DNA of 64,000 bases from Nonomuraea coxensis DSM 45129 (GCF_019397265.1 NZ_CP068985.1:3390501-3454500), one strand, 5' to 3'; shown: positions 27,311-36,873, counted from the first letter of the stretch. Made by a program: numbers and translations. The notes: generated from the letters alone by a model not told the origin.

Positions 27311-28111
27311 TCAGCGCAGGAGCGCGAGCAGCCCGGGGATGGCGCGCGGGTGGGCGGCCACGAAGCTGCGCCGCTCGGCGGGCGCGTCCATGCACGCCTC
27401 GAACGGCCCGCCGTCCAGGGTCCTGATGTCGAGCCCGGCCTCGACGGCCAGCAGCGCGCCCGCCGGTAGGTCGACCGCCTCGGCCCGGTAGCCGACGATG
27501 CCGTCGATGTCGCCGCGCGCCAGCATCGCCCACGACAGCAGCGGCGCCCACAGTTGCAGGACCCGGCGGGCGGCCCGCTCCATCGCCTGCTTGAGCGCGC
27601 TGCCCCGGGCGTCGTCCCTGGCGACGCCGTAGCCCTGGGTCCAGGCCAGCAGCGGGCCGTGCGGGCTCGGCGCGTACGGCGGGGCGAGCCGCGCCCCCGT
27701 GGAAGCCGTCGCCCCCCGCCCCCGCAGGGCCGACCACGTCTGCCCGGACACCGGATCGTGCACCACGCCCAGCACGGGCAGCCCGTCGCGGCAGAGCGCC
27801 ACGCCCACCACGAACGCGGGCAGCCCGATCGCCACGTTGTTGGTGCCGTCGAGCGGGTCGACCAGCCACGTCCACTCGCCGCCCGCCGCCCCCACCAGCC
27901 CGGACTCCTCGGCGATCACGGAGTGGGACGGGAACGCCGTCAGGATGCGCTCCAGCAGCAGCTTCTCGGAGGCGAGGTCGAGGTCGGTCACCACGTCGCC
28001 GGCCACGCCCTTGGCCCGGACCCCGATCGTGCCCCGCGTGCCTTCCCTGAGCAGCGTCCCCGCGGCCTCGGCGGCCTCGACGGCGACCGTGCGAGCGTGG
28101 TCCAGGTCCAT
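27311..28111 (-). CDS. Inositol monophosphatase/CysQ-superfamily phosphatase
   Basis: 266 residues with the lithium-sensitive phosphatase fold. Metal-binding residues are present: Glu68-Glu69 in IAEES, Asp85 and Asp88 in VDPLDGTNN (84-92), and the C-terminal AVDLPAGALLAVEAG, where the usual Trp before Asp is Val. It should hydrolyse a phosphate monoester with magnesium: inositol phosphate, a nucleotide such as PAP, or another sugar phosphate. The loop near 140-150 (ARLAPPYAPSPHG) differs from housekeeping SuhB proteins. It is the third gene of a leftward module, 10 bp after a cupin gene, which points to a specialised substrate. Confidence 0.88.
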   Translation of the reverse strand: MDLDHARTVAVEAAEAAGTLLREGTRGTIGVRAKGVAGDVVTDLDLASEKLLLERILTAFPSHSVIAEESGLVGAAGGEWTWLVDPLDGTNNVAIGLPAFVVGVALCRDGLPVLGVVHDPVSGQTWSALRGRGATASTGARLAPPYAPSPHGPLLAWTQGYGVARDDARGSALKQAMERAARRVLQLWAPLLSWAMLARGDIDGIVGYRAEAVDLPAGALLAVEAGLDIRTLDGGPFEACMDAPAERRSFVAAHPRAIPGLLALLR

Positions 28112-28121
28112 CGGCTACCCC

Positions 28122-28736
28122 TCAGGTCAGACGCGCGGTGACGAGGCGGACGGCGAGGGCGGTCTCGCCGGGGTCCAGGCGCTGCCTGGGCACGCGGTGC
28201 GGGCCGGCGTCGAGCGGCCCGAGCGACAGGTCGTGGCCGCCCGGCCGGCCCCGGCCGAGCGCGATGGTGGCGGCCTCGCCGCCCTCGGGCACCACGCTGG
28301 AGTGGAAGCGGCCGGCCGGCAGCGTGTAGGTGTCGCCGGGGCCGAAGACCTCCACGAGGCCGGTGGCGTGCCGCACGGTGCGGCCGGTGGGCGAGATGCG
28401 GTCGCCGCCGTCGTCGCTGACCACCTCGAACACCCGGTGCGTGGCCTCCGCGCCGGCGTCCGCGACGTTGACGTGCACGTTGCGTATCTGCCCGTAGAGC
28501 ACGTGGCTGAAAAGGTCCCAGCTGTGGCAGTGGATCTGCGAGGTGGTGCTCTCGGCGTGGGCGAGCGAGCCGGACCACAGGTGGACGCAGACGCCCTCGT
28601 CGCCGTCGCGCTCCAGGGGGAGGCAGACGAAGCCCAGCGGATGGCGTACGGCGCTCAGGGGGCGCCCCAGGGCCTCCAGGGCCCATTCCCGCGCCTGCCC
28701 CGCCGTCACCCTGTGGCGCGCGTCGCGGTAGCTCAT
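28122..28736 (-). CDS. Cupin-fold protein, possible dioxygenase
   Basis: 204 residues. The motif HCHSWDLFSHVLYGQIRNVHV puts His69 and His71 in a cupin HxH arrangement, and the matching third ligand is His145 in PAGRFHSSVVP after the GPGDTYTLPAG turn. That three-histidine geometry resembles cysteine dioxygenase-like enzymes, but overall similarity to them is not obvious, so the reaction is unknown. It overlaps the upstream membrane protein gene by 4 bp (ATGA) and precedes the phosphatase gene by 10 bp, so the three are clearly co-translated. Residues 1-35 are helical and may interact with a partner. Confidence 0.8.
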   Translation of the reverse strand: MSYRDARHRVTAGQAREWALEALGRPLSAVRHPLGFVCLPLERDGDEGVCVHLWSGSLAHAESTTSQIHCHSWDLFSHVLYGQIRNVHVNVADAGAEATHRVFEVVSDDGGDRISPTGRTVRHATGLVEVFGPGDTYTLPAGRFHSSVVPEGGEAATIALGRGRPGGHDLSLGPLDAGPHRVPRQRLDPGETALAVRLVTARLT

Positions 28737-29773
28737 GGCCCGTAGGGGTCCACGGCGCGCAGCGCCTTGCGCGCGATGTCCACCACGTCGCGGCCGTCGT
28801 ACGACTTGGGCAGGGGCATGCCGATGTGCTCGAACAGCTCCTGCACCTCCTCGATCGTCGGCTCGTCGCTCAGCGGCACCTTCTTGTACATCTCCAGCGG
28901 CACCCGCCGCGCCTGCTCGAAGCTGAGCCGCAGCTCGGTGTCGCAGTTCTCGTAGTAGAAGGTGCCCGCGAGCGCCGTCATCGCCATGTTGGGGTCCTCG
29001 ACCGTCATGATCAGGCGCGTGCTCGACAGGTCCCAGCGGAACGTCGTCATGGTCGCCGACAGGCCGACGCCGATGTCGAGCAGGCCGTAGCGCTGGCGGT
29101 GCCAGAAGGCGGCCAGGATCGTCGCGTACGACTCCTTCCTGACCCGGTCGGTCGTCCACGTCTCGCCGGTGGCGTCCGGCGCCTCCGACAGCGAGCGGCG
29201 GTAGTGGGCGTAGGTCTCGCACACCTCGGCGTCGGCCGGGTCGAGCACCTCGACCCGTACGGTGAGGTGGCGCTTGTCCCTGCGCGCCGCCGCCACGCAC
29301 AGCGGCAGCGTGACCGCCCGCAGGTAGGTGCCGGTGCCGCCCTTGAAGCTCCAGCGGGCGGTGTCCTTGCGCGCCTCGGCGTGCGACTGCGCGATCTCCT
29401 GACGGCTGCCCAGCACCCGGACGAGCTGCAGCGCGTCGAGGGCGCGGCGGGTGCTGTGGGCGAGGCTCTCGATCTGCTCCATGCGCGCCAGCCGCACCGG
29501 CAGCTCGGCCAGCGCCCCCGAGGTGATCGTCCGCTCGACGGGGGCCTGGCGCAGCCGGTCGCGCAGCAGCGCGGTGGCCACCAGCGCGAGGATGACCAGC
29601 GTCGCGGCGTTGACGAGCTGGCGCTGGATGTCCTGGCCCTCCTTGCCGAACATCTCGTCCGGCATGATGCCGAGCACGCCCACGACGACGGCCAGGATCA
29701 GGGCGATGGCGCCGTCGGCGTTGCGCGCCGCCCACGGAGCGGCCCGTTTCATCGCCCACACGAACCGTGCCAT
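28733..29773 (-). CDS. Two-TM membrane protein with a large cytoplasmic domain of unknown function
   Basis: 346 residues. Two membrane helices (about 19-37 and 55-70) are joined by a short acidic loop (MPDEMFGKEGQDIQRQ). Residues 80-110 are helical linker, and 115-346 form a conserved cytoplasmic domain beginning KDTARWSFKGGTGTYLRAVTLP, with VRVEVLDPADAEVCETYAHYR and FWHRQRYGLLDIGVGLSATMTTFRWD. I recognise the pattern from other actinobacterial genomes but know no assigned function. The layout resembles two-TM effectors or sensors in conflict systems; that is inference. It is the first gene of the module with the cupin and phosphatase. Confidence 0.78.
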   Translation of the reverse strand: MARFVWAMKRAAPWAARNADGAIALILAVVVGVLGIMPDEMFGKEGQDIQRQLVNAATLVILALVATALLRDRLRQAPVERTITSGALAELPVRLARMEQIESLAHSTRRALDALQLVRVLGSRQEIAQSHAEARKDTARWSFKGGTGTYLRAVTLPLCVAAARRDKRHLTVRVEVLDPADAEVCETYAHYRRSLSEAPDATGETWTTDRVRKESYATILAAFWHRQRYGLLDIGVGLSATMTTFRWDLSSTRLIMTVEDPNMAMTALAGTFYYENCDTELRLSFEQARRVPLEMYKKVPLSDEPTIEEVQELFEHIGMPLPKSYDGRDVVDIARKALRAVDPYGP

Positions 29774-29877
29774 CCTCGCCCCGCCGTCCGACGATCAGTC
29801 AGTCCCCGAGGTCATGGTAACGACCGCGCCAGGAGACCACCAGAGAACGATCACGTGGCGAAAGATGCCGGTGACTT

Positions 29878-29907
29878 CGCCCCGGGCGGCAGCCTCCGCC
29901 CGGGGCG
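29878..29907 (-). terminator. Terminator after the SPFH/Spo0M operon
   Basis: Perfect 12-bp stem: CGCCCCGGGCGG, 6-nt loop, then CCGCCCGGGGCG. It lies 9 bp past the spo0M stop on the minus strand. Confidence 0.78.
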
Positions 29908-29916
29908 GGGGCCCCG

Positions 29917-30690
29917 TCAGAACCAGCCGCGGTGGCGGGCCATCTGCTCCAGGCCGCGCTGCAGCGCCTGCTCCGCCGCGTGCGGCGAGCCGTCGTAGTG
30001 CACGGTGAAGCGGTTGTAGGCGTCGTGGCTGGAGGTCAGGAAACCGCCGCGCTTGTCGGCCTCCAGGATGACGTCCATCTGCCGCGGCCCGGCGATGAAC
30101 GTCAGCTCCAGCTCGTTGAAGTGCCGCCGCCACTGCCCGCCCGCGTGGTACTCGATCTCCTGGAAGAACGGCATCGTGGAGCCGTACAGCGTGCCGCGCT
30201 CCAGGTCGGCCTTCTTGAAGTGGAAGCCCATCCGGTCGAGCGCGGCGATGACGTACTCCTGGGCCGGCAGCGGGCTGACGAACAGCGGGTCGAGGTCGCC
30301 CTTGTCGAGCGCGCCGGCGAGGGCCAGCTCCGTCTGCACGCCCAGCTTCATCCCGTGCAGCGGGTGGCCGCCGATCGCGCTGATCGGCGTCTCCCACGGG
30401 ATCGTGACCTGGAACGGCTGCTGGTGCCGCGCCCCGGCGGCGAGCTGGAACGTGCCCGCCACCTGCTGGCGCAGGAAGCTGTAGCTCGTCTTGTACTCGT
30501 TGTCGCCGGACTCCACCTCGACGACGGCGGTCAGGTCGATGTAGATGCCCTCGACCTTGTAGTCGTTGTTGCCGCCGCGGAAGTTCACCACGCCGTGCAG
30601 GTTCTCGCCGGGCCGTACGCCCGTGTTCGTCAGAACCGTGTCGACCTCGACGCCCGCGCCGAACGCGGCCATCAGCTTGCGGAACACCAT
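29917..30690 (-). CDS. Spo0M-family sporulation-control protein
   Basis: 257 residues. The N-terminal 130 residues carry the arrestin-like Spo0M fold (VEVDTVLTNTGVRPGENLHGVVNFRGGNNDYKVEGIYIDL; FQLAAGARHQQPFQVTIPWETPISAIGGHPLHGMKLGV). The C-terminal part contains the second beta-domain (GFHFKKADLE...FFQEIEYHAGG) and the usual tail. Spo0M proteins are cytoplasmic or membrane-associated and affect sporulation and cell-surface behaviour. It starts 16 bp after an SPFH gene, so it is the third gene of a membrane-scaffold operon; it may act at the same membrane domain. The ATG has AGGAG upstream. Confidence 0.92.
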   Translation of the reverse strand: MVFRKLMAAFGAGVEVDTVLTNTGVRPGENLHGVVNFRGGNNDYKVEGIYIDLTAVVEVESGDNEYKTSYSFLRQQVAGTFQLAAGARHQQPFQVTIPWETPISAIGGHPLHGMKLGVQTELALAGALDKGDLDPLFVSPLPAQEYVIAALDRMGFHFKKADLERGTLYGSTMPFFQEIEYHAGGQWRRHFNELELTFIAGPRQMDVILEADKRGGFLTSSHDAYNRFTVHYDGSPHAAEQALQRGLEQMARHRGWF

Positions 30691-30706
30691 GGGGTTCTTC
30701 TCCTGG

Positions 30707-31936
30707 TTACTGAGCGGAAGGGGTGTGGCCGTTCTGGCCCGACAGCCGGGGGAGCAGCTGGGCCAGGAGGAGGGTGGACAGCGCGGAGTCGCCCTGGCCC
30801 TGCTGGGTCCGTACGACCAGCGGCTGGGGGGCGTTCTCCGCGAGGCGGGCCCCGACGTCGAGGCGCCTTCTGGCCAGCTCGTACTGCAGCACGGCGCGGT
30901 TGTCGCGGTAGGACTCGGCCAGCCGGCGCAGCGCCTTGGCCTCGTTCTCGGCGGCGGTCAGCTCGGCCCTGCCGCGCGCCTCGATCTCCCAGGTCACCCG
31001 CTGCGCCTCGGTCTCCTGCTCCTCCAGCATGCGCGCGACGTCCTTGCGCGCGGTGTTGTAGGCGGCCTTGACCTCGACGACGCGGGCGTCGCGGGTCTTC
31101 TTGGAGCGCTCGATCTCCATGAGCAGCGTGTCGATGCGGCGCTTGCGGGTCAGCTCCCACTCGCGCTCGTACGCCGACAGCTCCTTGGCGACCTTCTCCC
31201 GGGTGGCCAGGTGCTGCTGGTACTGGTCGGGGAGCTGGACGTCGGGGATGTTCGCGCCGGTGATGCGCACGCCGTAGCGGCCGAGCTGCCGGTTGAGCGC
31301 GTCCTGCATGTCGCCGACGTCGGAGCCGCGCAGGTCGTAGGCCCGCTCGGTGTTGACCCTGCGGCTGCGCTGGCGGATCGCGTCCTGCACGGCGCTGGAC
31401 AGCACCAGGTCGAAGTTGCCCGCGCCGATCGTGCGGTGGAAGGCCACCGGGTCGACGATCCGGAACTTCAGGAAGAACTCGATCGACTTCAGCGGCACGT
31501 TCTCGGCCGTGGGGCAGGCCACGATGGGCGCCGAGTACGGGATCTCGGTGGAGGTGTCGACGACCGCGTCCACCCGGTCCCACGGCAGCCACAGGTAGTG
31601 CCGGCCCGGCGGCAGCGTGCCGGTGATGGCGCCCCAGCGGCTGCGCACGCCGGTGGTGCCCTCCTCGATCTCGATGATCGCCTTGCGCCACATCGTGACC
31701 ATCGCGAGCAGGAGGAACAGCAGCGCCAGCAGCGCCGCGGAGACCGTGAAGTCGGTCAGCGCCGCCATGCCGGCGAAGTAGAGCGCCAGGAAGACCAGCG
31801 TCATCCAGGCGAAGCCGCGCCGGTCCTTGGGGATGACGACGGGCACGAGCTGGCCCTGCTCGCCGCCCCTCAGGAGCTGGCGGATGTCGCCCCAGGAGGC
31901 CACCGACTCCTTGATCTTGGAGAACTCGCGGCTCAT
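30707..31936 (-). CDS. SPFH/Band 7 membrane scaffold protein (second of pair)
   Basis: 409 residues. A cytoplasmic N-terminus is followed by two adjacent membrane helices (about 42-60 and 64-82), then an SPFH domain (AIIEIEEGTTGVRSRWGAITGTLPPGRHYLWLPWDRVDAV and FFLKFRIVDPVAFHRTIG). A long charged coiled coil lies at about 240-370 (EVKAAYNTARKDVARMLEEQETEAQRV). It should oligomerise at the inner membrane face, like flotillins or prohibitins. The ATG overlaps the previous gene's stop by 4 bp. It shares the unusual VPVVIPK segment before the membrane helices with its neighbour, so the two are paralogues that may co-assemble. Confidence 0.88.
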   Translation of the reverse strand: MSREFSKIKESVASWGDIRQLLRGGEQGQLVPVVIPKDRRGFAWMTLVFLALYFAGMAALTDFTVSAALLALLFLLLAMVTMWRKAIIEIEEGTTGVRSRWGAITGTLPPGRHYLWLPWDRVDAVVDTSTEIPYSAPIVACPTAENVPLKSIEFFLKFRIVDPVAFHRTIGAGNFDLVLSSAVQDAIRQRSRRVNTERAYDLRGSDVGDMQDALNRQLGRYGVRITGANIPDVQLPDQYQQHLATREKVAKELSAYEREWELTRKRRIDTLLMEIERSKKTRDARVVEVKAAYNTARKDVARMLEEQETEAQRVTWEIEARGRAELTAAENEAKALRRLAESYRDNRAVLQYELARRRLDVGARLAENAPQPLVVRTQQGQGDSALSTLLLAQLLPRLSGQNGHTPSAQ

Positions 31937-33558
31937 CGGATCTCCCCCTTGCCGGGCAGCAGGCGTTCGACGGTGCGCTCCAGGTCCTGGTCGGGCTGGG
32001 GCGGGTCCTGGGCGCCGGTGACGTCGGCGGCGGCCTTCCTGAGCAGCGCCGCGATCTCGGTTTCGCGGTCGCGGACGCGGGCGCCGATCTCGTCGAGGCG
32101 GGACCGGATGGCGGCCATGTCCTCGGCGGAGAAGAGCTGCGCCCCCTTGCCGCCCACGAGCTGCTGGGCGAGGGCGAGGAAGTCGATGTCGCTCTGCTCG
32201 CCGACCTGCACCACCTGGGGCAGCCGGGTGGCGACGGACTCCAGCTTGGCGAGCAGGTCCTGCTGGAAGCGGTAGTCGAGGATCTCGGGGGCCTCGGCGG
32301 CCGACAGCGCCCTGATGTCCAGCGCCTGCGCCTCCAGGAGCGCGGCGTTGGCGTTGGCCGTGGACTCGGCCTCGACCAGGCGCTGCCTGGCCTGCGCCGT
32401 GGCCTGGTGGGTCGCGCGCTCCAGCGCGGTGTCCATGCGGGCCTGGTAGCCGGCGATCTCCGCCTGGATGGCGCTCAGCGTCTCCTGGAGCCCGGCGAGC
32501 TCCTTGACCAGGTCGCCCTCGTTCTGCTCCTTGCGGAGCTGGAGCTCGTACTCGTAGGTGTACGCCTCCTTGGCGACCCTGACCATCTCGGGGGCGGCCA
32601 GGTCCATGCGGTACTCCTGGCTGGACGGCTCGGCGTGCGTGATGTTCACGTCCGTGAGCCGGACGGCCGGCAGGAACTGCTGGTTGAGGTTCTCCAGCAT
32701 GCCGAGCGTGCTCTCGCCCACGAGGTCGTAGATGTCCTCGGCCCGCTGGGCGTAGATGAGGGAGCGGGTGACCTCGCTGATGGCGTTCTGCAGCTTGGAC
32801 TGGAAGCCGCTGACCGAGCCGAGCACGAAGATGAACTCCGCCGGGTTCTCGATCCTGAACTGCAGGAACAGGTCCACGCTCGCCTTGACGCCCTGCTGCG
32901 TCGGAGCCTCGCGGATGGGGGCGTTGAACGGGTATTCGCGGGTGGTGTTGACGATGTAGCTGACCCGCTTCCACGGGTTGAACAGCGTCACCCGGCCCGG
33001 TTCCGCGATGTGCACCAGCTTGCCGAACTTCGTGATGAGCGCCTTGCAGCCCTCGGGCACCATCACGACGCTGCGCCGCCACCACAGGAACGCGGCCGCG
33101 AGGATCAGCGTCACCCAGTAGTGCGGCCCGAACAGGAGGTCGGTGTTCGGGATGACGTTGCCGAGCGCGCCGATGAGGCCGAGCACCACCAGGATGCCCA
33201 GGGGCACCAGCACCTTGGCGGTGCCGCTCTTGGGGATCACCACCGGCGAGATGACGTGCATGCCGTTCTCGGCGAAGCTGCGGTTGACGATCTCGCCGGC
33301 CTCGTTCAGCGAGGCGGTGCGCGCCTCGATGAGCGTGCCGACGGAGACGCCGCCGTCCCTCGCGGCGGCGAAGTCGTGCGGGTTCAGCGCGAACCCGGGA
33401 GCCTGGCCCTGGCCCCCGCGCTGGCCTCCGGGCTGGCCCACCTGGCCGGCGAACTGGCCGGCGACCTGGCCGACCGCCCCGCGTACGTCACCCCCTTGGG
33501 CCATCGCCTGGGCTATGCCCTGACCTGCCTGGATCAGTGCCTCTCTGGGTCGTGACAT
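31933..33558 (-). CDS. SPFH/Band 7 membrane scaffold protein (first of pair)
   Basis: 541 residues from ATG at 33558 (GAGAGG 4 nt upstream); a longer reading to 33609 is unlikely. The N-terminal 55 residues are Gln/Gly-rich ([21 protein letters not shown]). Two membrane helices follow (about 115-133 and 146-160), then an SPFH domain ([60 protein letters not shown]) and a coiled coil with many Glu/Gln/Ala (about 350-450). It likely forms a membrane microdomain scaffold. It is the promoter-proximal gene of the operon with the second SPFH protein and Spo0M, and it faces a small HTH gene across 159 bp. Confidence 0.88.
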   Translation of the reverse strand: MSRPREALIQAGQGIAQAMAQGGDVRGAVGQVAGQFAGQVGQPGGQRGGQGQAPGFALNPHDFAAARDGGVSVGTLIEARTASLNEAGEIVNRSFAENGMHVISPVVIPKSGTAKVLVPLGILVVLGLIGALGNVIPNTDLLFGPHYWVTLILAAAFLWWRRSVVMVPEGCKALITKFGKLVHIAEPGRVTLFNPWKRVSYIVNTTREYPFNAPIREAPTQQGVKASVDLFLQFRIENPAEFIFVLGSVSGFQSKLQNAISEVTRSLIYAQRAEDIYDLVGESTLGMLENLNQQFLPAVRLTDVNITHAEPSSQEYRMDLAAPEMVRVAKEAYTYEYELQLRKEQNEGDLVKELAGLQETLSAIQAEIAGYQARMDTALERATHQATAQARQRLVEAESTANANAALLEAQALDIRALSAAEAPEILDYRFQQDLLAKLESVATRLPQVVQVGEQSDIDFLALAQQLVGGKGAQLFSAEDMAAIRSRLDEIGARVRDRETEIAALLRKAAADVTGAQDPPQPDQDLERTVERLLPGKGEIR

Positions 33559-33717
33559 CGAACCTCTCTTTTCCGCTACCGGCGCGAATCCGACCGTATC
33601 GGGTGCCACTTACTATTCGCTTGCAAAGCGACATCACAGGTCTATTGCGTCCTGTAGTAGATGTGCTATCGACGTTGGAGGCGCGCCGCAGCGGATCGGC
33701 TGGGAAGATACGCGGTG

Positions 33718-33951
33718 ATGAGCGAGACCGTCTACAACCGCATCGCCCTGCTCCGGGCCGAGCGGAACGTGACCAGAAGACAACTGGCCGACGCCCTGGG
33801 CGTGCACTACCAGACCGTCGGCTACCTGGAGCGCGGCGAGTACAGCCCGAGCCTTTACCTGGCACTGAGGATCGCCGGCTACTTCGAGGTGCCCGTCGAG
33901 GTCGTCTTCTCCACCACGCCCTTCCCGCGTATCGGGGAGCGCTCGGCCTGA
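33718..33951 (+). CDS. Small XRE/Cro-CI-type helix-turn-helix protein
   Basis: 77 residues, essentially only a HTH_3 domain: [59 protein letters not shown]. That is the compact YgzD/HipB-like regulator form with a QTVGYLERG recognition helix. It is divergent from the SPFH operon and lies only 38 bp before uvrB. It may regulate the SPFH genes, but no toxin partner is adjacent. ATG at 33718 is preferred; a GTG codon directly before it would add one residue. Confidence 0.85.
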   Translation: MSETVYNRIALLRAERNVTRRQLADALGVHYQTVGYLERGEYSPSLYLALRIAGYFEVPVEVVFSTTPFPRIGERSA

Positions 33952-33977
33952 CGTCGGATTCTGTCGGTCGCGACGCC

Positions 33978-33983
33978 TACAGT
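33978..33983 (+). promoter_or_regulatory. Leaderless-type -10 hexamer for uvrB
   Basis: TACAGT occupies -12 to -7 relative to the uvrB ATG at 33990, and no ribosome binding site is visible. I found no LexA-type GAAC/GTTC dyad nearby. Confidence 0.45.
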
Positions 33984-33989
33984 GGCACC

Positions 33990-36101
33990 ATGCGTCCGGT
34001 CACAGATTTGCAGCGGAAGGTGGCGCCGTTCGAGGTCGTCACCGAGATGACTCCCTCGGGCGACCAGCCCACGGCCATCGCCGAGCTGGAGCGCCGCGTC
34101 AAGGCCGGCGAGAAGGACAACGTCCTGCTCGGCGCCACCGGCACCGGCAAGACCGCCACGATCGCCTGGCTGATCGAGCGGCTGCAACGGCCCGCCCTGG
34201 TGATGCAGCCCAACAAGACGCTCGCCGCGCAGTTCGCCAACGAGCTGCGGGAGATGCTGCCCAACAACGCGGTCGAATACTTCGTCTCCTACTACGACTA
34301 CTACCAGCCCGAGGCCTACGTCCCGCAGAGCGACACCTACATCGAGAAGGACTCCTCGATCAACGACGAGGTCGAGCGGCTGCGCCACTCGGCCACCAAC
34401 TCGCTGCTCACCCGGCGCGACACCATCGTGGTCGCCTCGGTGTCGTGCATCTACGGCCTCGGCACCCCGCAGGAATACGTCGACCGCATGGCCCGCCTGC
34501 GCGTCGGCATGGACGTCGACCGCGACCAGCTCCTGCGCCGCCTGGTCGACATGCAGTACACCCGCAACGACCTCGCCTTCACCCGCGGCACCTTCCGGGT
34601 GCGCGGCGACACCATCGAGATCATCCCGAAGTACGAAGAGCTCGCCGTCCGCATCGAGATGTTCGGTGACGAGATCGAGAAGCTGTCCACGATGCACCCG
34701 CTGACCGGCGAGGTCATCACCGAGGACGAGGAGCTCTACATCTTCCCCGCCTCCCACTACGTCGCGGGCGAGGAGCGCATGGCCGCCGCGGTCGCGGGCA
34801 TCGAGGCGGAGCTGGCCGAGCGGCTGTCGGAGCTGGAGCGGCAGGGCAAGCTGCTGGAGGCGCAGCGGCTGCGGATGCGGACGACGTACGACATCGAGAT
34901 GATGCGCCAGATCGGCACCTGCTCCGGCATCGAGAACTACTCGCGCCACATGGACGGCCGGGCCCCCGGCAGCGCGCCCAACACGCTGCTCGACTACTTC
35001 CCCGAGGACTTCCTGCTGGTCCTCGACGAGTCGCACCAGACCGTGCCGCAGATCGGGGCGATGTACGAAGGCGACGCCTCGCGCAAGCGCACGCTGGTCG
35101 ACCACGGCTTCCGGCTGCCGTCGGCGCTCGACAACCGGCCGCTCAAGTGGGAGGAGTTCCTGGAGCGCATCGGGCAGACGGTCTACCTGTCGGCCACGCC
35201 GGGCCCCTACGAGCTGGGGCGGGCCAAGGGCGAGGTCGTCGAGCAGGTCATCCGCCCGACCGGCCTGGTCGACCCCGAGATCGTCGTCAAGCCCACCAAG
35301 GGGCAGATCGACGACCTGGTCCACGAGATCCGCGAGCGGGCCGAGCGCGACGAGCGCGTGCTCGTCACCACGCTGACCAAGAAGATGGCCGAAGACCTCA
35401 CCGACTACCTCCTTGAGCTCGGCATCCGGGTCCGCTACCTGCACAGCGAGGTCGACACGCTGCGCCGCATCGAGCTGCTGCGCGAGCTGCGCACCGGCGA
35501 ATACGACGTGCTCGTCGGCATCAACCTGCTGCGCGAGGGCCTCGACCTGCCCGAGGTGTCGCTGGTCGCCATCCTCGACGCCGACAAGGAGGGCTTCCTG
35601 CGCTCGGAGACGTCGCTGATCCAGACCATCGGCCGCGCCGCCCGTAACGTGTCGGGCCAGGTCCACATGTACGCCGACAAGGTCACCCCGTCCATGGAGC
35701 GGGCGATCGACGAGACCAACCGGCGCCGGGCCAAGCAGATCGCCTACAACGAGGCCAACGGCATCGACCCGCAGCCGCTGCGCAAGAAGATCGCCGACAT
35801 CCTCGACTCGCTGCAGCGCGAGGACGCCGACACCGACAAGCTCCTCGGCGGAGGCGGCCGGCAGCAGTCGCGCGGCAAGGCCCCGGTGCCCGGCTTCGGC
35901 GGGCGGGGCGCGGGACAGCACGCCAAGGCCATCGCCGGCGAGATGCCGCGGGCGCAGATGGAGTCGCTCGTCGAGTCGCTGACCGAGCAGATGCACCAGG
36001 CGGCGGCCGACCTTCAGTTCGAGGTGGCGGCGCGGCTGCGCGACGAGATCAAGGAGCTCAAGCGCGAGCTCCGCGACATGCGCGAGGCCGGCGTCAAGTA
36101 G
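33990..36101 (+). CDS. uvrB: Excinuclease ABC subunit B
   Basis: 703 residues. Helicase-like core with Walker [15 protein letters not shown] (near 42-55), the beta-hairpin [22 protein letters not shown] that wedges into damaged DNA, the DESHQT motif, TIGRAARN motif VI, and a C-terminal UVR coiled-coil domain ([30 protein letters not shown]) that binds UvrC. It verifies DNA lesions loaded by UvrA and recruits UvrC. In many actinobacteria uvrB is close to coaE; here about 16 kb of accessory genes separate them. The start is ATG at 33990. Confidence 0.97.
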   Translation: MRPVTDLQRKVAPFEVVTEMTPSGDQPTAIAELERRVKAGEKDNVLLGATGTGKTATIAWLIERLQRPALVMQPNKTLAAQFANELREMLPNNAVEYFVSYYDYYQPEAYVPQSDTYIEKDSSINDEVERLRHSATNSLLTRRDTIVVASVSCIYGLGTPQEYVDRMARLRVGMDVDRDQLLRRLVDMQYTRNDLAFTRGTFRVRGDTIEIIPKYEELAVRIEMFGDEIEKLSTMHPLTGEVITEDEELYIFPASHYVAGEERMAAAVAGIEAELAERLSELERQGKLLEAQRLRMRTTYDIEMMRQIGTCSGIENYSRHMDGRAPGSAPNTLLDYFPEDFLLVLDESHQTVPQIGAMYEGDASRKRTLVDHGFRLPSALDNRPLKWEEFLERIGQTVYLSATPGPYELGRAKGEVVEQVIRPTGLVDPEIVVKPTKGQIDDLVHEIRERAERDERVLVTTLTKKMAEDLTDYLLELGIRVRYLHSEVDTLRRIELLRELRTGEYDVLVGINLLREGLDLPEVSLVAILDADKEGFLRSETSLIQTIGRAARNVSGQVHMYADKVTPSMERAIDETNRRRAKQIAYNEANGIDPQPLRKKIADILDSLQREDADTDKLLGGGGRQQSRGKAPVPGFGGRGAGQHAKAIAGEMPRAQMESLVESLTEQMHQAAADLQFEVAARLRDEIKELKRELRDMREAGVK

Positions 36102-36156
36102 CCCCCGCCCGGCCGCCCGCGGGCATGGACCCGGCGCCGATGGGCAGCGGACCTGC

Positions 36157-36873
36157 ATGAACAAGACGCTCATGGGGGTCCTGGCCGGCGCCACACTGCT
36201 GACGGGAGGGTGCGGCGGGCAGGCCGCGCACGAAGCACAGGGGGTCGAGCGGCTGGCCGCCCAGCCGCCCAGCCCGACGGAAGGCGTGCCGAGCGCCCCG
36301 CCCACCGGCCCGGCGGCGTCCACTCCCGCGACCGGCTCTCCCACCCCCGGTGCGGCCGGGGCGGAGGACCTGAAGCGGGCCGCCCAGGTGGCGCTCGCCG
36401 CCGCGCCCGGCGCCGCGCTCGTCTCGATCGAGAGCGAGGAGAACGGCAGCCGCTGGGAGGTCAAGGTCGCCGACAGCGACGGCACCGAGCGTCAGCTCGA
36501 CGTCGCGGGCGGCAAGGTCGTCTCCGGCCCGAGCGTGGAGGACGACGACCCCGAGGACAAGGCCAAGCTCAAGAAGCTGCTGAGTGAGGTCAAGGTCGAC
36601 CACACCCAGGCCCTCGACAAGATCACCGCGACTGTCCCCGAGGGCCGCGTGACGGAGCTCGACCTGGACTCCAAGCAGGGCAAGCCCGTCTGGGAAGCCG
36701 ACGTCGTCCTGCCGGACGGCACCAAGCACGAGGTCGCGATCGACGCCGTCACCGGCGAGGCGACCGGCCCCGTCACCGGCGGCGCCACGCCCACCTCGAC
36801 CGGCACGGCCACGGAGACCGGCATGCCCACGGGCACCGAGACGCCCGCCGCGACCGAGTCGCCCACCGGCTGA
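36157..36873 (+). CDS. PepSY-domain lipoprotein
   Basis: 238 residues. The signal ends in the lipobox TGGC (Cys19), followed by a Pro/Thr-rich linker to about 65. Two PepSY units follow: AEDLKRAAQVALAAAPGAALVSIESEENGSRWEVKVADSDGTERQLDV, and a second one ending WEADVVLPDGTKHEVAIDAVTGEATG. The tail is Thr/Pro/Gly-rich (TSTGTATETGMPTGTETP). PepSY domains are small secreted modules that often inhibit proteases or act in cell-surface regulation. It has no partner nearby (uvrB upstream, a convergent hydrolase downstream), so the role is open. Confidence 0.85.
   Translation: MNKTLMGVLAGATLLTGGCGGQAAHEAQGVERLAAQPPSPTEGVPSAPPTGPAASTPATGSPTPGAAGAEDLKRAAQVALAAAPGAALVSIESEENGSRWEVKVADSDGTERQLDVAGGKVVSGPSVEDDDPEDKAKLKKLLSEVKVDHTQALDKITATVPEGRVTELDLDSKQGKPVWEADVVLPDGTKHEVAIDAVTGEATGPVTGGATPTSTGTATETGMPTGTETPAATESPTG

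Noticed and set aside
28122-29759. 545-codon fusion of the two-TM protein region and the cupin
   Set aside because: The upstream part is a shadow frame; the two-TM gene ends with TGA overlapping the cupin ATG by 4 bp.
33559-33609. 17-residue extension of the first SPFH protein
   Set aside because: ATG at 33558 has a clear GAGAGG site; the extension has no supporting signal.
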